Assembly: GCA_026929865.2 (NCBI GenBank)
Contig: CM049405.1
Coordinates: 17,425,001-17,489,000 of the forward strand
Reading direction: 5' to 3'
DNA length: 64,000 bases
From: Hyperoplus lanceolatus
Lineage: Eukaryota; Chordata; Actinopteri; Uranoscopiformes; Ammodytidae
Below, piece after piece: positions 12,457 to 25,713 of the stretch. Within the stretch, counting starts at the first letter, position 1, and each line of letters starts with the position of its first letter. Under the pieces are notes generated by a model. That model was given only the letters and a program-made list of their open reading frames with translations. It had not been told where the DNA came from and made no database searches. The position numbers and the translations under genes are program-made.

Positions 12457-14532
12457 TAAACAGTTGACCAATTCCTCCTCTTCCCCTGCAGTCGTGCCGG
12501 CCCCCTCCATATTCTTTCTACTCAAGACAATTTAATATGTGTATCTGTTGGGATGCACCGATCTCAAATGTGTGTATTGTCATTATCAATAATAAAATGT
12601 GTTTACAATGTTAATAATAAAAAGTCAATAGGCCTATGCAGGAACAGGCTCATTTGATGAAGAGGGCTCAGTTCCGGCAATGCAACCTTTTGAAGGAAGG
12701 GGTAGAACTCTTGTCAAACACAAATGTCAGTCAGTGCACAAACATTTTTTGCTTGTGGGCTGCCTGAATCTCCTTCTGCAGGAACAGGGGTCGTCTTAAT
12801 ATCTCCCCCTGTTCAGTGGCACCCCATGCTGCAGACAGCTACCTCATGAACCTCTTCATCAAGTTGACCTGCTCTCCGTGCATTTTCCCTGGCTGCAGAT
12901 CTTTGGCTGGCATCACAGCTACCTCTTCTTGTAGTGTGTATGCAAAATGTATTTAGATAAGACTGCAAGACTACAGCATTCACAGCCGGACTATAAACTG
13001 GAATACTTTACTTACATTTTTCACTTTACTCTAGATCTCCTGAACAACCGAGGGCACGTCTGCATCCTTGGGTATAATGGTGCCTTTAAAATATGACTCC
13101 TCGGACCTTAATGCAAGCAGAAAACTGAATTTCAGCCCAGATGCTCCTGTTCAAGAAACATTTAACACATGACATGGTTCTTCATATTGGATTTAAAATG
13201 CGGCAACTTCCCCTAATACAGATACTGTAGCCTGTTTTACTGTAGCATGGATCAACCTAATCCAATGTTCAGCCCTGCTCTTAATGTGGCTCTGGCAATG
13301 ATTTAAAAACAGTCAAACTTATTAAGCTTGTGACCCAACTGAAAAAGAAAATATGAAAGTTAAAACATACATACCATTTATGCTAAATAGTTGCCCTGCC
13401 AGCAGACTGTGTGGGGTGCAGGTCGAAGCTGCACAGTCAGACAGGTCTGCAGTTCCTCTTTGGAACCTCTTTGGAACCTCTCTGGAGGACGACAAGCAGT
13501 CCAAGTGGTAGAGCCTTGCTTGGGTCATCACCGTGGGTACCTCATCAGATGGTTCACAAGGATTCAGGTTCTCACTGGCAGCTACAGAAAGAACTAATGT
13601 AGGATAGATACACAAGATACCCCTTTAAATGTGATTTATCCAGAGAAAACATAGACCAACATGTAGCTGAAGAACGTTTTTATGATTACCCACTTCTGCT
13701 TTTTCTTTTCAGCAGTGGAATTCCTTAATTCTCTCTCATCCCCATCGAATAGGAAATGTATGCTTGATCTAAAATGTGCTTTGCCTTTCATGACAGAAAG
13801 TGAGCATTGCACGTAAGCACAACGGCAACTATAATATTGGACAGTGGTATTTTTTCAAATTTTTATTTGCAGAATAATGTCTATCCAAAGGTATTACCCT
13901 GAGCCAGAAATAGGTCTGCAAACAAAATAGCATCCTATGCTGGACCTCTATTGTGCTGATTTGCCATCTCAATTATACACTATTGAATGAACGAGTGAAT
14001 AAGAACTTTCACCTAAGATTTCACATGTTTAAAGTAAAGAAAGAAAGTAACTTTGATGCTTTAAAAGATAATCCTGTATAACGCAAATTATATGTGAAAT
14101 GATCTTTAAAGCTAGTCTTACAGCTACCTTTAAAGCCAAACGAGCTAACTCGTTGATGGTATAGCGTCCGCTTACGTTTACTCAATTCATCTTTTGGGAG
14201 ATACTTTCGGTTTTCTACCGTCTGATTCAACCTACATGCCATTTTCAATATTACATGTATCCTAACAACAAGCTCCAGCACAAGTTTTCAAATGAATAGT
14301 TATATTTGCCACGTTTATCATACCCTTACCTGAGACTGAAAGCCTTTCACGAGGAAATATCCAGGTTGCTTACATGTTGCAAGCTCTTCTTCACGCCGTC
14401 TGGATGTGGATATTTTGACATTGGCATTAAATGATCGCCCCCTGCTGTACTCCTCCGACGGCTGCGTCTCTCATAAAAATCATGGCGGTGCATTGAAAGA
14501 TCTTTCTGTCGAGCCTTCGTGATAACTATCAA
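12457..14532 (-). pseudogene. Candidate decayed exons of an unidentified minus-strand gene
   Basis: Several minus-strand segments look like exons. 13582-13375 has an acceptor ttctgtag and donor gtatgt, is phase 1 at both ends and is open for 69 codons. It joins in frame to 13149-13040 (acceptor cttgaacag, open for 37 codons with KGTIIPKDADVPSVVQEI) and then meets TAG. A further segment at 12928-12830 continues the same frame after that stop (PAKDLQPGKMHGEQ) and ends in another TAG. 12525-12457 holds MEGAGTTAGEEEELVNCL and ends in a consensus donor. Taken together this looks like a gene with in-frame stops; I cannot name it. Individual segments could be chance. Confidence 0.22.
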
Positions 14533-15346
14533 ACTATCCTACACACTCACTGAGTGAAGATTGGGAAAGTAAAGTGGACATTTCTCGCAAGAAATGTTAT
14601 CAAATACGTTTAATGATGAATCTATCCTTAAATCGCCTGTTGCATTGTCGGAGAATTAAATGCACCCGCATTCCGACATTTAAAAACCGACTTCAAACTA
14701 AGAGTCACTAAAACAAAAATAAATAATCACAAGATGCGAAATATAAAACAAATTAAATTAATTTAAAAGAATATCATCTCAAAAGACGTTACCAACATTA
14801 TGCTAGTACTGCTCTAAATCACCTCTCATCTAAAAGTGAAATAAAATAAAAAAAGCCTACAAGAATAATTGAGAATATGCTAGGATGTTTCAATAATATT
14901 ATTCAGCCCAATATAGGAGCCGCTGTGCCTGGTATGATAGCGATCTCTCCGGAATGTGAAACCGGGAAGGATATTGATTTAATAAGCCGAGTTCAAATAA
15001 AATCGTGGGCATTTTTTAGACAGTAAAAACATCACCCAGCATGCATTACAATTACAAACGTATAAATAATAGCGTTTTAGCCTGTGAACCACTTTAATTT
15101 AGCCTGGAGTAGGCTATTATTGGGAGACAAGGACGTAACTTTACTGCATAAGATACAGTACACGTCACATCCTGTTGGTATAATAACAACACACGGCCGA
15201 TAGTTTGATCAAATATGTGAAGTCACAGTATGCCAACACAGTCAGCTGCGCGTACTTACATTTGAACAATACCATACTCTGAATAGGACGGATAAATGAA
15301 AGCCCATTCGCCTGTTATCTTCTTAAATATGGCTTACTGTAGACAG

Positions 15347-16538
15347 TAGGCTCGTTCGACCTGTCGCCGTCTTGCTAAGACCTGCGCAATTATGACGCTC
15401 GTCTTGCTGAGCGCACTGCATTATGGTTAGACTTTTTGTCCCACTTGCACCCGTGGCTGGCTGCGGCTCGGCTGCTTGAGACTTTGAAGTCCCGCGGTAT
15501 CAAGACGGACACAGACACTGGAGCAAGTCGCTGCAGTTGCTCCCCACGGGCTGCGGGAGCGAAATGTCTGATGGGAAACGTCTTGCTGACAGGCGGAGCT
15601 GAGCGCTAATTGGGAGTTTAAACCTCGTGCCTTTGATGCGTTTCCCCAATTGGTTAGGCAAAAGTCTGACATCACCGCTCAAAATTAAATTACGATCCAT
15701 TCTTTTTGATTTTAATTTATGTTTAATCATTAGGCCGCCACAATATGCATTTAAGCAGAAATGTACTTAATCAGAGTTAAACCTCTGAACCCTTGACATA
15801 GAAATAATTTGGATGTGTAACTCTCCTGTATAGATATATTTAAAAGTGAACACAAACTTGAGTCACATAAGATCTTGGTGAAGTGATTTTTATACCATTA
15901 AGATTAAATCATAGGCTTATTTCAAGTGATCTAAATGGTCTGGGAATTGTATTTTACATGTAGTGTCGCAAAGCCAGACCAAAACTACAACAAGTAGTTT
16001 GTTTGTTACACATCATAATACAGTTCATCATATCCATCTCTACAATAATAATAAGGGATCTTTTCTTAGACCTTCTTTATTTAGGCCGATCATATTCGTT
16101 ATGTGAAGGGAGAAATACTAAACCTCCTTTATTTGGATTTGTAAATTATTCTTGTAAATTATTCTTTATCACTTAAAAGTAGGTGTTCTAGTAAAGTAAC
16201 AAGAAAGATAAAGATGTGTGGGGAATGGGGATATTAGCTTATATCTCGTTTCTTGTTTTGAAAATGCCCCTCGCTTTTAAAGTGTTTACTCGTCTTTGTG
16301 TTGTGTTCTGCTTCTAATCGGTTGTAGCATGTGTGACTCTCCTGCGAATATGTTTCTAATAGGCCTTCAAAATAAAACTAGAAAACGAACTGCATCCGCA
16401 ACAAGGACGCTACTTCCGACTATGCTTCCGACTCGGAGCTGTCCGGCTTCAGTCAGGCATTTTCGTCACTCCCCCGCCTGCACTCGGCTACTCTCGTCTA
16501 CTTTCCAGACGAGCTGAAAGTTAGGTCGAACGAGCCTA
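15347..16538. mobile_element. Element with 16-bp perfect inverted termini, unclassified
   Basis: TAGGCTCGTTCGACCT at 15347-15362 recurs as its exact reverse complement at 16523-16538. The 1.19-kb interval is relatively CpG-rich at both flanks (15348-15680, 16390-16530) and non-coding. No target duplication is evident next to the termini, so either the true ends lie a little outside or the site has decayed. Confidence 0.45.
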
Positions 16539-16769
16539 ATGTTAAGAGTAGGCTATTCGCCGTCTCGTTCCCGGGCGCATGCGCCACATTCACCAGTATA
16601 TCTAATGAAGCCCTTAGGCTTCCAAAAGTGAAGCCCAAGGGCGGATTTAGCGTCATATTTTGAAGCTAAATGCACTGCAAATCAGTCCCGTTTTGACGCC
16701 TTGGGATGAGAACGTGTTGCATGATCAATGTGTTTTAGATCTCGACCTGTTACCTCCCTTTACGGAGTC

Positions 16770-18340
16770 ATGGCGCCGGTGAGACGGCAGCCTGTTGCGT
16801 GCAGCTTTGTGTAGTTAAGCCGGGGAAAGCAGTTGGGCCCGATGACATCAGCCCAAGGCTACTGAAGACTTGCTCCTCAGAGCTGTGTAGTATTCTGACA
16901 CACCTGTTCAACCTGAGCTTGCGCCTACAGAAGGTCCCAAGGCTGTGGAAAACATCTTGCCTGGTACCTGTCCCAAAGAAGACCCATCCCACGCACCACA
17001 ATGACTACAGGCCAGTTGCGCTCACTTCACACATCATGAAGACATTTGAGAGACTTGTCCTCTCCTACATCAGGACTAGTGTGTCAACTCTAATGGACCC
17101 TTTACAGTTTGCATATCAGCCTAACATCGGTGTCGATGATGCCCTCATTTACATGCTGCAGAGGGCATACACACATCTGGACACCCCTGATGCATCTGTT
17201 AGGATAACATTCTTTGACTTCTCATCTGCCTTCAATACCATCCAGCCACGTCTGCTAGGGGAGAAGATGGAGATGATGAAGGTGGATCCATTACTGGTAC
17301 TGTGGTGTTTGGACTACCTTCATCTCAGGCCACAGTATGTGCGCCTACAGGACAATACCTCATGCACCATCCTCAGCAGCACAGGGGCTCCACAAGGAAC
17401 TGTGCTGGCTCCATTCCTGTTCACCATCTAAAACATAAACATAACACATAAACATAACACCAACAGCTGCTTTTTGCAAAAATACTCAGACGACACAGCT
17501 GTTGTTGGCCTCATCACAGGGGGAAATGAGGAGGAGTACAGAGACACCATAGAGAACTTTGTGGAGTGGAGCACACACAATCATCTCCATCTCAACACCT
17601 CAAAAACAAAGGAGATAGTTGTGGATTTCAGGAGGGGGAGGAGGAGGACTCAACCAGCACCAGTCAGCATCGGGGGCACTGTGGTGGAGATGGTCGCCAG
17701 CCACAGGTACCTCGGTGTGCAGCTCGACAGTGAGCTGGACTGGAAAAGCCACATGGAGGCAGTGTACAAGAAGGGACAAAGTCGACTCTACTTCTTGAGG
17801 AGACTAAGGTCATTTAACATCTGCCAACCCCTATTGTGCACTGTCTACCATTCAGTGGTGGCCAGTGCTTTGTTTTTTGCTGTGGCTTGCTGGGGAGAAG
17901 GTGCTCGCAAAGCAGACAAAAACAGGCTGGACAAGCTTATCAAGAAGGCCAGCTCAGTGGTCGGGGCTGAGCAGCTGAAAGTCCAGCAGGTGGCAGAGGC
18001 CAGAATCCTGACCAAACTGGGTTCAATGATGACCAACCCCACTCACCCACTCCACGCCCTGAAGGTCATCAAGAACAGTACATTCAGTAAAAGACTAATT
18101 GCACCAATGTGCAAAACAGAGCGCTACAGGAAGTCCTGCATACCAGCTGCCATTCGATTTTATAATGCACAAATATAACTTTGCACTTTTTAGTATTTAT
18201 TATTGTATTTATTGTTTTTATCTTTTAAGTATTTTAGCTATGAGGGAATATGTGTGTTGTTATGTCTGTCCAGACGCTGTTTATGTGACACTGTAATTTC
18301 CTGCAAAGGATCATTAAAGCATTTCAATATCAATTCAATG
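16770..18340 (+). mobile_element. 5'-truncated jockey/L2-like LINE, 3' half of ORF2
   Basis: One frame from 16799 to 18178 encodes the reverse transcriptase of a non-LTR retrotransposon. It has the fingers/palm (GPDDISPRLLK, DYRPVALTSHIMKTFERL), the FDFSSAFNTI motif, GAPQGTVLAPFLFTI, then YSDDTAVVG (catalytic YxDD), followed by a thumb/C-terminal region. An in-frame TAA at 17429-17431 lies between the last two motifs, where a short acataaacataac repeat has been inserted. Endonuclease and ORF1 are absent. An AT-rich 3'UTR follows to about 18340. Clade assignment (CR1/L2/Rex1 group) is by motif memory only. Inactive. Confidence 0.75.
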
Positions 18341-18344
18341 TATC

Positions 18345-20000
18345 ACATTTTTAGGTGATAGGCTATTTGCTTCTTGCTGACCATGTTTGTATTAAAACAT
18401 GCCTATAATTTGAATCGCCTGAAATATGCCCAACAGCCTGAACCCTTCACCCCCTGAATGCTGAGTCGGGAACATGCGCAGAGCAAACGAAATAGCTGTC
18501 CTCATTAAATGACCGCGCGCGTCAAGGTAGCCAGAGAGAATGAGTCTGTGACAGGAAATATAAATAGACGCTTCAGAGTAAGAGCACATTTTTATTACCT
18601 TCAGATTATTTGGGTAATAATCACATGATGAGAACAACCAATAACTCCTAATAGCATTTTGATTTATTTAGGCCTAGTGTAGCATATTTATTTATTGTTT
18701 GATCTATATAGTTGCCTTTGCAAAGCAGATAGAAAATTATGATGCAATTGCCTACAGTGTAGAATAAAATATTGTTGGCGGATTTGTATTCCACTGCATT
18801 TAGTAGACACTGTATTGTAAATGTGTTTTTTATTTATGATGCACTGTCTGTTACAGAACATAAAACAAGGCAGGGCAACGGGGGAAATTAAAATGAAAGC
18901 CGGTGTCATCTGGTAGCCTATGTGATAAAGTTGAAATTTTGTTCTGGAATATTACATTAAAGTTGGTTGTTTTACTAAGATGAAAGTCCCTGTCTATTGT
19001 TATTTTGGTTGTGTGCTAGCATGTTGAGTGTGAAAGTATTGCGGAATTAATGGGTGCACTCTTAAAAGTTTAATCCAGCCATAGGCCTACATAATGTAAA
19101 ATAGTTCCAATTAGCTCCACCTCAGCATGCTAAACCATTGAAATGCTAAGGAATCCGAAATTTTACCAATAATATAAAATAAATATGATATAAACACAGT
19201 TTTCAAGTGCAAGTTATTCTGAATTGTCAGTACTTTGACTTTTGACACAATTTGCAGAATGAGTGAAGAGGATATCCTACTCCTATAATGTAAAAATACT
19301 CCATTAAATTAAAACTCCTGAATGTCATAAGTGTATTAAGTTGTATTATATGCTAAATGAAAGTAAAGGATACTACTCAACTGAAAAAAAGCCCCTGTAA
19401 CTATATTGGCTTTAGCAGCAGTATTGGTAAGTTTTTAAGATATGGATAGCTGCAAACACTGCTTCATATAGTAGCCTAGGCCTATATAGGACATGATATG
19501 ATTCAATGCCATTTTGAATTTCACTCTAAAAATGTAGTACACCTAGCCCATATGGGCATATTCTGCAGAGGAAAAAGTATTAGGCCTACATTTCCCCCTC
19601 AAATGAAAATGAGTAGAAGTTGGCTATTAAAAGAAGGTATAAGCAGCCTAGCCTACTTCAATTTGATATTTTAGAATATCCTATGTATTTTGTGCTTATT
19701 TATCTGCTAATACTTGTGCAGTTTTGTCAAGTAGCCTAAAATTTAATTGTATACTTTTAAAAAAAAACTATATATATACTCAGTATATATTTCTTTACAA
19801 CTTATTTAGCCTATTATTTAACCTAAATGACCCACATTCTTCACGACTTCTTTCCGACATTGTTATGAAAATGAGGGACAGACGAAGAGCCTATTTATTT
19901 TATTCTGAAACTTCTAACCGGAAAACCCCGTGTTTACCACCGCGCTTGGTTAATTACAGTGAGTTGCTGCAAGGTAACTTCCTCCTCCAATTTTGGCTTT
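18345..20000. other. AT-rich intergenic or intronic sequence, no gene seen
   Basis: No open frame with splice sites or family motifs. Frequent aggcctac words are typical of this genome's background. Confidence 0.35.
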
Positions 20001-20159
20001 TTTTTTCTCCCTTCGAGGGGTACGGGTTGTAGAGCCCAGACAGTGCTAATGTGTTAAGCGGTCCAACGCAATAAAATGTATCTGGGGCTTTTGTCTCTTT
20101 CCTGAACACGAACAACGAGTGAATTAGTCACTTTTTTTTAACGAATGATAGTGTTGGCG

Positions 20160-20295
20160 TCATGCTGTCTCTGCTTTTCAGACTTTGGAAAACAAATCGC
20201 GTATTGTCGGTGAATACTCGGGAGATGGCAGAGTAGTTCGACCTGCGCCAGTCATCGAGCCCCCTTAAAGCACTTTGAAGAATCAACACCGCAAG
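20160..20295 (+). other. Possible 5' noncoding exon (candidate for the receptor gene)
   Basis: The segment is less AT-rich than its surroundings and ends in a perfect donor (CAAG|gtaagtttg, exon end 20295). It has no long frame; a short upstream ATG at 20225 closes within a few codons. The translated part of the ACVR1-type gene begins in an exon that starts at 40521 with an acceptor, so at least one noncoding exon must lie upstream on the + strand. This is the best-looking candidate donor, but nothing directly links the two. Confidence 0.22.
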
Positions 20296-20585
20296 GTAAG
20301 TTTGATCACGACGTGTACCTAAAATGTCTTTTTAACCTGAGTGTAATATTAACGTCTGTATAGTTAAATAAATGGACGTTTTGGTAGACGTGGAGAAGTT
20401 CGCTGATTTGCAGGAAAACATTTCGTGACGTGCTACTCGTAAGAAAACTTGTCTCCATATGAGCTTTTCTAGATAAAAATCATGGTCTGTTTTGTTATTG
20501 CAGCCCATCTATTTTATTTTGCTCCAGTTTTGGTTGTGATCATAAAATAGGCTACTATCAATATATTACCAATAGGCCTACTGTA

Positions 20586-20589
<4 letters not shown>

Positions 20590-20616
<27 letters not shown>

Positions 20617-20650
20617 TATTTTTTTATATATATATATATATATATATAGC
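20590..20650. repeat. (TA)n microsatellite
   Basis: An almost pure TA array interrupted by a ttttttt run near 20620. Confidence 0.85.
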
Positions 20651-20659
20651 CTAAACATA

Positions 20660-22010
20660 TTGACCAGTGGAGGAGAAACCCTCTTGCAGTTAGTTTTCAA
20701 GGGGCTTTTCGTGGTGGTCATTTTGTAATTCACAATCAAATTAAGCTCACAACGTTGCAAGTAGTTGTGACTTTAAGACTTTTTGTCATGCAAGCAGACT
20801 TTGGGAGGGTCGTTCCTGCTTGATCGTGTGTCTCATCATCCCATGCTGAGCACTTTTAGCATCACAATCGCAGTACTTAGGTGGGGGGTTGGTGGGGGCC
20901 AGAACACTGATGATAAGCCTACACACAGGGTTGTTTACAATGGTCTGTGGTTTCATTTTTGGCCTACTTTGAATCGAAGAAATATCGCCAATGTAGTTGA
21001 AAAACATGTATTTGTTGACATGGTGTTCACACCAACAATCAGACCAGACAGGAAATGTTATGTGATAAGATTGCAGGGCAATTAAATGTAAAGCCAGTAG
21101 ACCTGGTGATGAGGGGGTGCAAACTTCATTACCAAGGTGTCAATTCTATCTGAAAACATTCACACTGAAGTGTTCTCCCTCGGAATCAACTCATTGCTAG
21201 AATCCTCGCTCTGGTAAAATTACATTCCCATATATTAATCAGTTTTAATCTTCTTTTTTTTCATTAGTAAGTCAAAATCTCTGTTGGGTATTTGTTTTTT
21301 TTGTTGCTGTGTGATTGAACATGGCACAACCCAAATGCCTTTAAAAAATATATATTATATTGTGTAATGCATGAAGCGGACTTGACTTTTTTGTATGTAC
21401 TTGTCAATCTGTCGGCCATCCATATTCAGTAGTGTCTGCCATGGGAGTTTGTCCAATCAATATGGATTAGCCACTCAAAATGAGCTAAAGCACTAACATA
21501 GGCTTTTGTAATTGTTGATGGTGAAATTGACACTGAAGTGTGTCTTAAGAAACGCAATCGCTACTATTTTTTAACATTTTCCTGCCTTTATTGTCAGATG
21601 GAGAGGTATACTGGAGCTTTATAGTCGATGAAGTAACAGAAGAGGCTGTGACGGGATTAGAGGAATCACAGTTTGGGCTATTTGTTATGATTAGTAGCAG
21701 TTGCAGACTATGTGTCTGTGTGATGATCTGGAGCGTGTCACCCCATGGCTCACCAGTCCCTGAGGTTGGGCCTGCTCGTCATTGGGCACCTGGAAAGGGA
21801 CACCAGACATTCTGGCCCGAGAGATGGTTCCTCTCCAGGGGATCTTCTAGTGATCTTGGCCCTCTTCAGCTGAGGTAAACGGGGCACCGGTCTGATTGTG
21901 GTCACTCACCCCACCGTTGTGATAACTCCTCTCTTCATTCTTCCCATCTCTTTGTCCACAACAATGTTACTGGTTGGCTTGGGGCCATTGTCATTGTTTC
22001 CAACAGTTAC
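20660..22010. other. Non-coding stretch, no gene recognised
   Basis: Frames of 95-100 codons at 20783-21085 and 21591-21878 lack splice context, family motifs and coding composition. Confidence 0.35.
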
Positions 22011-22016
22011 AATTTA

Positions 22017-23402
22017 GGGGCACTTTACACTGTGAAAACGTGACAGTTTTCCAGTTTTTGGTTTAAAAAAAAAACCCTGTTCAGACACAATTTATCTGAC
22101 ATCTTCACTCGTACACATGTTTTCAGAGGAAACGGGCCGAAATCGCTGTAGTAGCAGTGTAGCAGCCATGCCAAGCCAATAGTCAGCGGTGACACAGCCT
22201 AGTAGATAGCTCTTCCGGTACAATTTGATGCATAAAACCTTACTGTAACCGGACATTAATGCCACTAACGTTCATAAAGCGGTTGGTGTAAGCTTGGGGT
22301 TACAAGTATTGTAAAAGACAAGCTTTCTGTCCTCTTATTTCACCGCATTGAACTCGTAAAAACAGAAGACATGCTGATAGTGAAGGGGCTTCGTGAGCAG
22401 ATACCTTCCTGTTAGGCGTACTTCAAAATAAAAGTCAACTCACGTTTGTCCAGTGAAATGCTTTTACTGTGAAGCCGTAGCCTTAATGCTCCTTTTGTTG
22501 AACAGTAACTTAACCGCTGCGCGCTGAACTATGGATAGTGTTTTTTAATGTAGAGAGAGCCGTGTCCCTGCCCTGGCATAGAAGCTACACACGTTTATTT
22601 GGCTAGAAATACCGGCAGAGCACAAATCTTTCCCCAGACAAAGTGGCCGGTGGTCTCAATAACTTACTAATCGCTTAGACTAAATTGGCGAGTGTTAGGC
22701 TATATTTTAGCCCTGCACGTCACTCTCCGCTGATCACAGTGATGGTGCCGTGGAGACACCGTTCATGTTGTTGTCTTCTAACTTTATAGCTCGCTTGTGT
22801 TGTGGGTATTTTGATAGCGAATCTTATAGACTGCGCATGTGTGAGGGTGGAGCCGTGACGTCAGCGTTATCAGGGGAAATGGTTTCGGTGTTTACAGGAA
22901 ACCAAAACCGTTAAGTTTTCCAAAAAATCCTCCCTCGGAGGTGATCTCAAAAACCTGCGGTTTCATGCCTGCGTTTGCTGTTTTCCTGTAAATGATATAG
23001 TGCAACTGCGGGAAATTTTCTGCGTTTGCACCGTTTCGTGTTGTGTATCAGCAAGTCTTCTGTTTTTACGAGTTCAATGCGGTGAAATAAGAGGACAGAA
23101 AGCTTGTCTTTTACAATACTTGTAACCCCAAGCTTACACCAACCGCTTTATGAACGTAAGTGGCATTAATGTTCAGTTACAGTAAGGTTTTATGCATCAA
23201 ATTGTACCGGAAGAGCTATCTACTAGGCTGTGTCACCACTGATTTATTGGCTTGGCATGGCTGCTACACTGCTACTACAGCGATTTCGGCCCATTTCCTC
23301 TGAAAACATGTGTACGAGTGAAGATAAATTGTGTCTGAACGGGGTTTTTTTTTTAAACCAAAAACTAGAAAACTGTCACGTTTTCACAGTGTAAAGTGCC
23401 CC
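22017..23402. mobile_element. T-N-A MITE family copy A, fold-back form
   Basis: Begins ggggcactttacac, ends gtgtaaagtgcccc, and is flanked by TTA (22014-22016, 23403-23405). From the left end to about 23044 it follows copy D (30413-31463) nearly to the end, but the normal right terminus is missing. At about 23044, right after ccgtttcgtgttg, the sequence switches to an inverted copy of its own first ~360 bp (23045-23402 mirrors 22017-22382). The termini are therefore two copies of the same end. No coding capacity. Confidence 0.75.
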
Positions 23403-25713
23403 TTAGAAACATGTGGAGAGCAGACACCAGATGTCTGAAAGTATATTTTAGTATGTGTGTGTGTGTGTGTGTGTGATTTATTATGCTTGGAGGTATTTAT
23501 GTTGTTAAACATGTTTACCTTAAATGCCATCAGGTTGACAAGAGCTAGTGCAGAAAACAAGTAGTAATTTATTGTTGGTCAACCGAAATTAATTGATTAA
23601 CTATTTGGATTATTGAAGAATCCTTTTAGTGAGTATGTCTCAGATCTTAAGTCAATAATGTAAATTTCACTACTTCAATGTTGAAGATTTGTTGCTGTTT
23701 TTATACTTTTTTATATGCGAAGTTTTTTTACACTTTGATAAGAAGACGTAACTGTATGCCACTGTGTTTTAGGATTTCAATGGGGACCTGGGATATTGTG
23801 ATGGCTATTTTCAGGAAAAACATTTTAAGGAATTACCCGCTGTTTGAGAGTAAGGATTAGTAGCAACAGTGCAGCTCTATTCAGAATGCAACTTTTGAAT
23901 TTTTTTTTTTTTCTCGCATGTGCACCTGAATGACTCCCAAACTCAATTATTTGGCTGCAGGCAGAGACCCCGGATAGCAATCATTTCTATGTGCACAGTA
24001 ATTTGTCTGTCAGAAGCAGCTGGCAGTTTGGGCTAGAACAATATGGAAGTGGAGGGAGAGGGAAGTTTGCAAACTCCAGAAAAACCCTGGGAGAGGGTGC
24101 GTGTGTGTGTGGAATCGGGTTTCACAGTCTGTCATTAACAAGAGAACTAGATTTATGAGACAAAGATAGAATGCTTCAAGTCCGAGCAGGACTCTGAGGT
24201 GCTGTTTATACTAAAACACGAAACGGTATATCATTCACATGAAAACAGCAAACGCAGGCATGTAACTGCAAAGTTTTGAAAGCAAACTGGCGAAACCATT
24301 TTCCCTGGCAACGCTGACGTCACGGCTCCACTTCATACATGTGTAGTCTATAACACTTGCTGTCAAAATACCCAGAAGCGAGCTATAATGTTAGAAGACA
24401 ACATAACATGCACGGTGTCTCTGCGACACCATCACTGTGATCAGCGGAGAGTGTCGTGCAGGGCTCAAAAATAACATTTGCCAATTTAGTCTAAGAGATT
24501 ATTAAGTTATTGAGACCACCCACCACTTTGGCTGGGGAAAGATTTGTGCTCTGCCGATTTTTCTAGCAAAATAAACTTGTCACCACCTGTAGGGGAGACC
24601 GGGGTAAGTAGGCACACTTTTTACTCTAGTGAGAATTGCTCATCACCTAAACATCATTACATTAAATTGAAGCTTAAGGTGTTGGCTGAAATGTGAACCC
24701 CTCACTTTTTCTAACGTATTGTAATAAAGAAGAAATTTACCATCAAAGACACTCTAACAAATTGTGACAACCAACCCCATCAAGAGGTCGGTTATCACAC
24801 ACTATGGGGTTGTTTGTCACAATGTTATCTTTATGGGAAAAATCTTAAAAAGAAGGCAAGAAAGCAGAACTATATTTGAAAGTTTAATTTCATTGTCAAG
24901 TTGAAAAATAGGCCTATACAACTTTATGCATCTTAACACAAAATGAGCAAGGAATTAACAAAAAGGAAATCCATATTAAGACCAACCTACTGTGTAACAA
25001 CATAAAGAACAAAACAAATAGGTCTAACAATAATAGCCTACTCAACTAGGATACACACATTCACTATCTGAGTTACAGTGATGGCAAATGTAGGGTCTGC
25101 TCACTCTAACTAAGCAGAGATTGTGTGCCTACTGGTTGCCAGTGTTGCCACAGTTACTTTGAAAAAGTAATCCGATTACTGATTACTAGTTACTCCTTAA
25201 AATAGTAACTTAGTTACTTTACTGATTAATTGATGTTAAAAGTAACTAAGTTAGATTACAAGTTACTTTAAACGTTACTTTACATGTTTTGAAACCCATA
25301 TATGTCCATTTAAAACATGCACATATTAAGAATCATTGAAAATATATACTGTTTTCAAAATAATAAAAATTATGGTTTGAAAAATGTAATAAAAAAAAAC
25401 ACTTTTTTCCCCCCATGAAAATAAATGCATTCCTCCAAAGTGCAAAGACAGTAGCAGTGTCTTTAAACTTTATGTGCTTGGCCCTTCACTCTCATGCATT
25501 AATTTGACTTTTCTCTGCGATGTCTCATGTGTTGATAGACTGGGTGTGTGCGGCCACCGGTCGCCACGTGACTATACGTTTCCAAGTTTTAAACACTTCT
25601 ATCTCTTCAACGTCACCGTACCCGAATCCTAAATATCCCCATAGCAGACGCCAGACGCTATATTTCATGGGCAGGGGGAAGGGGACGTTTGTTTTGCGCC
25701 ACAGTTCAGCTTA

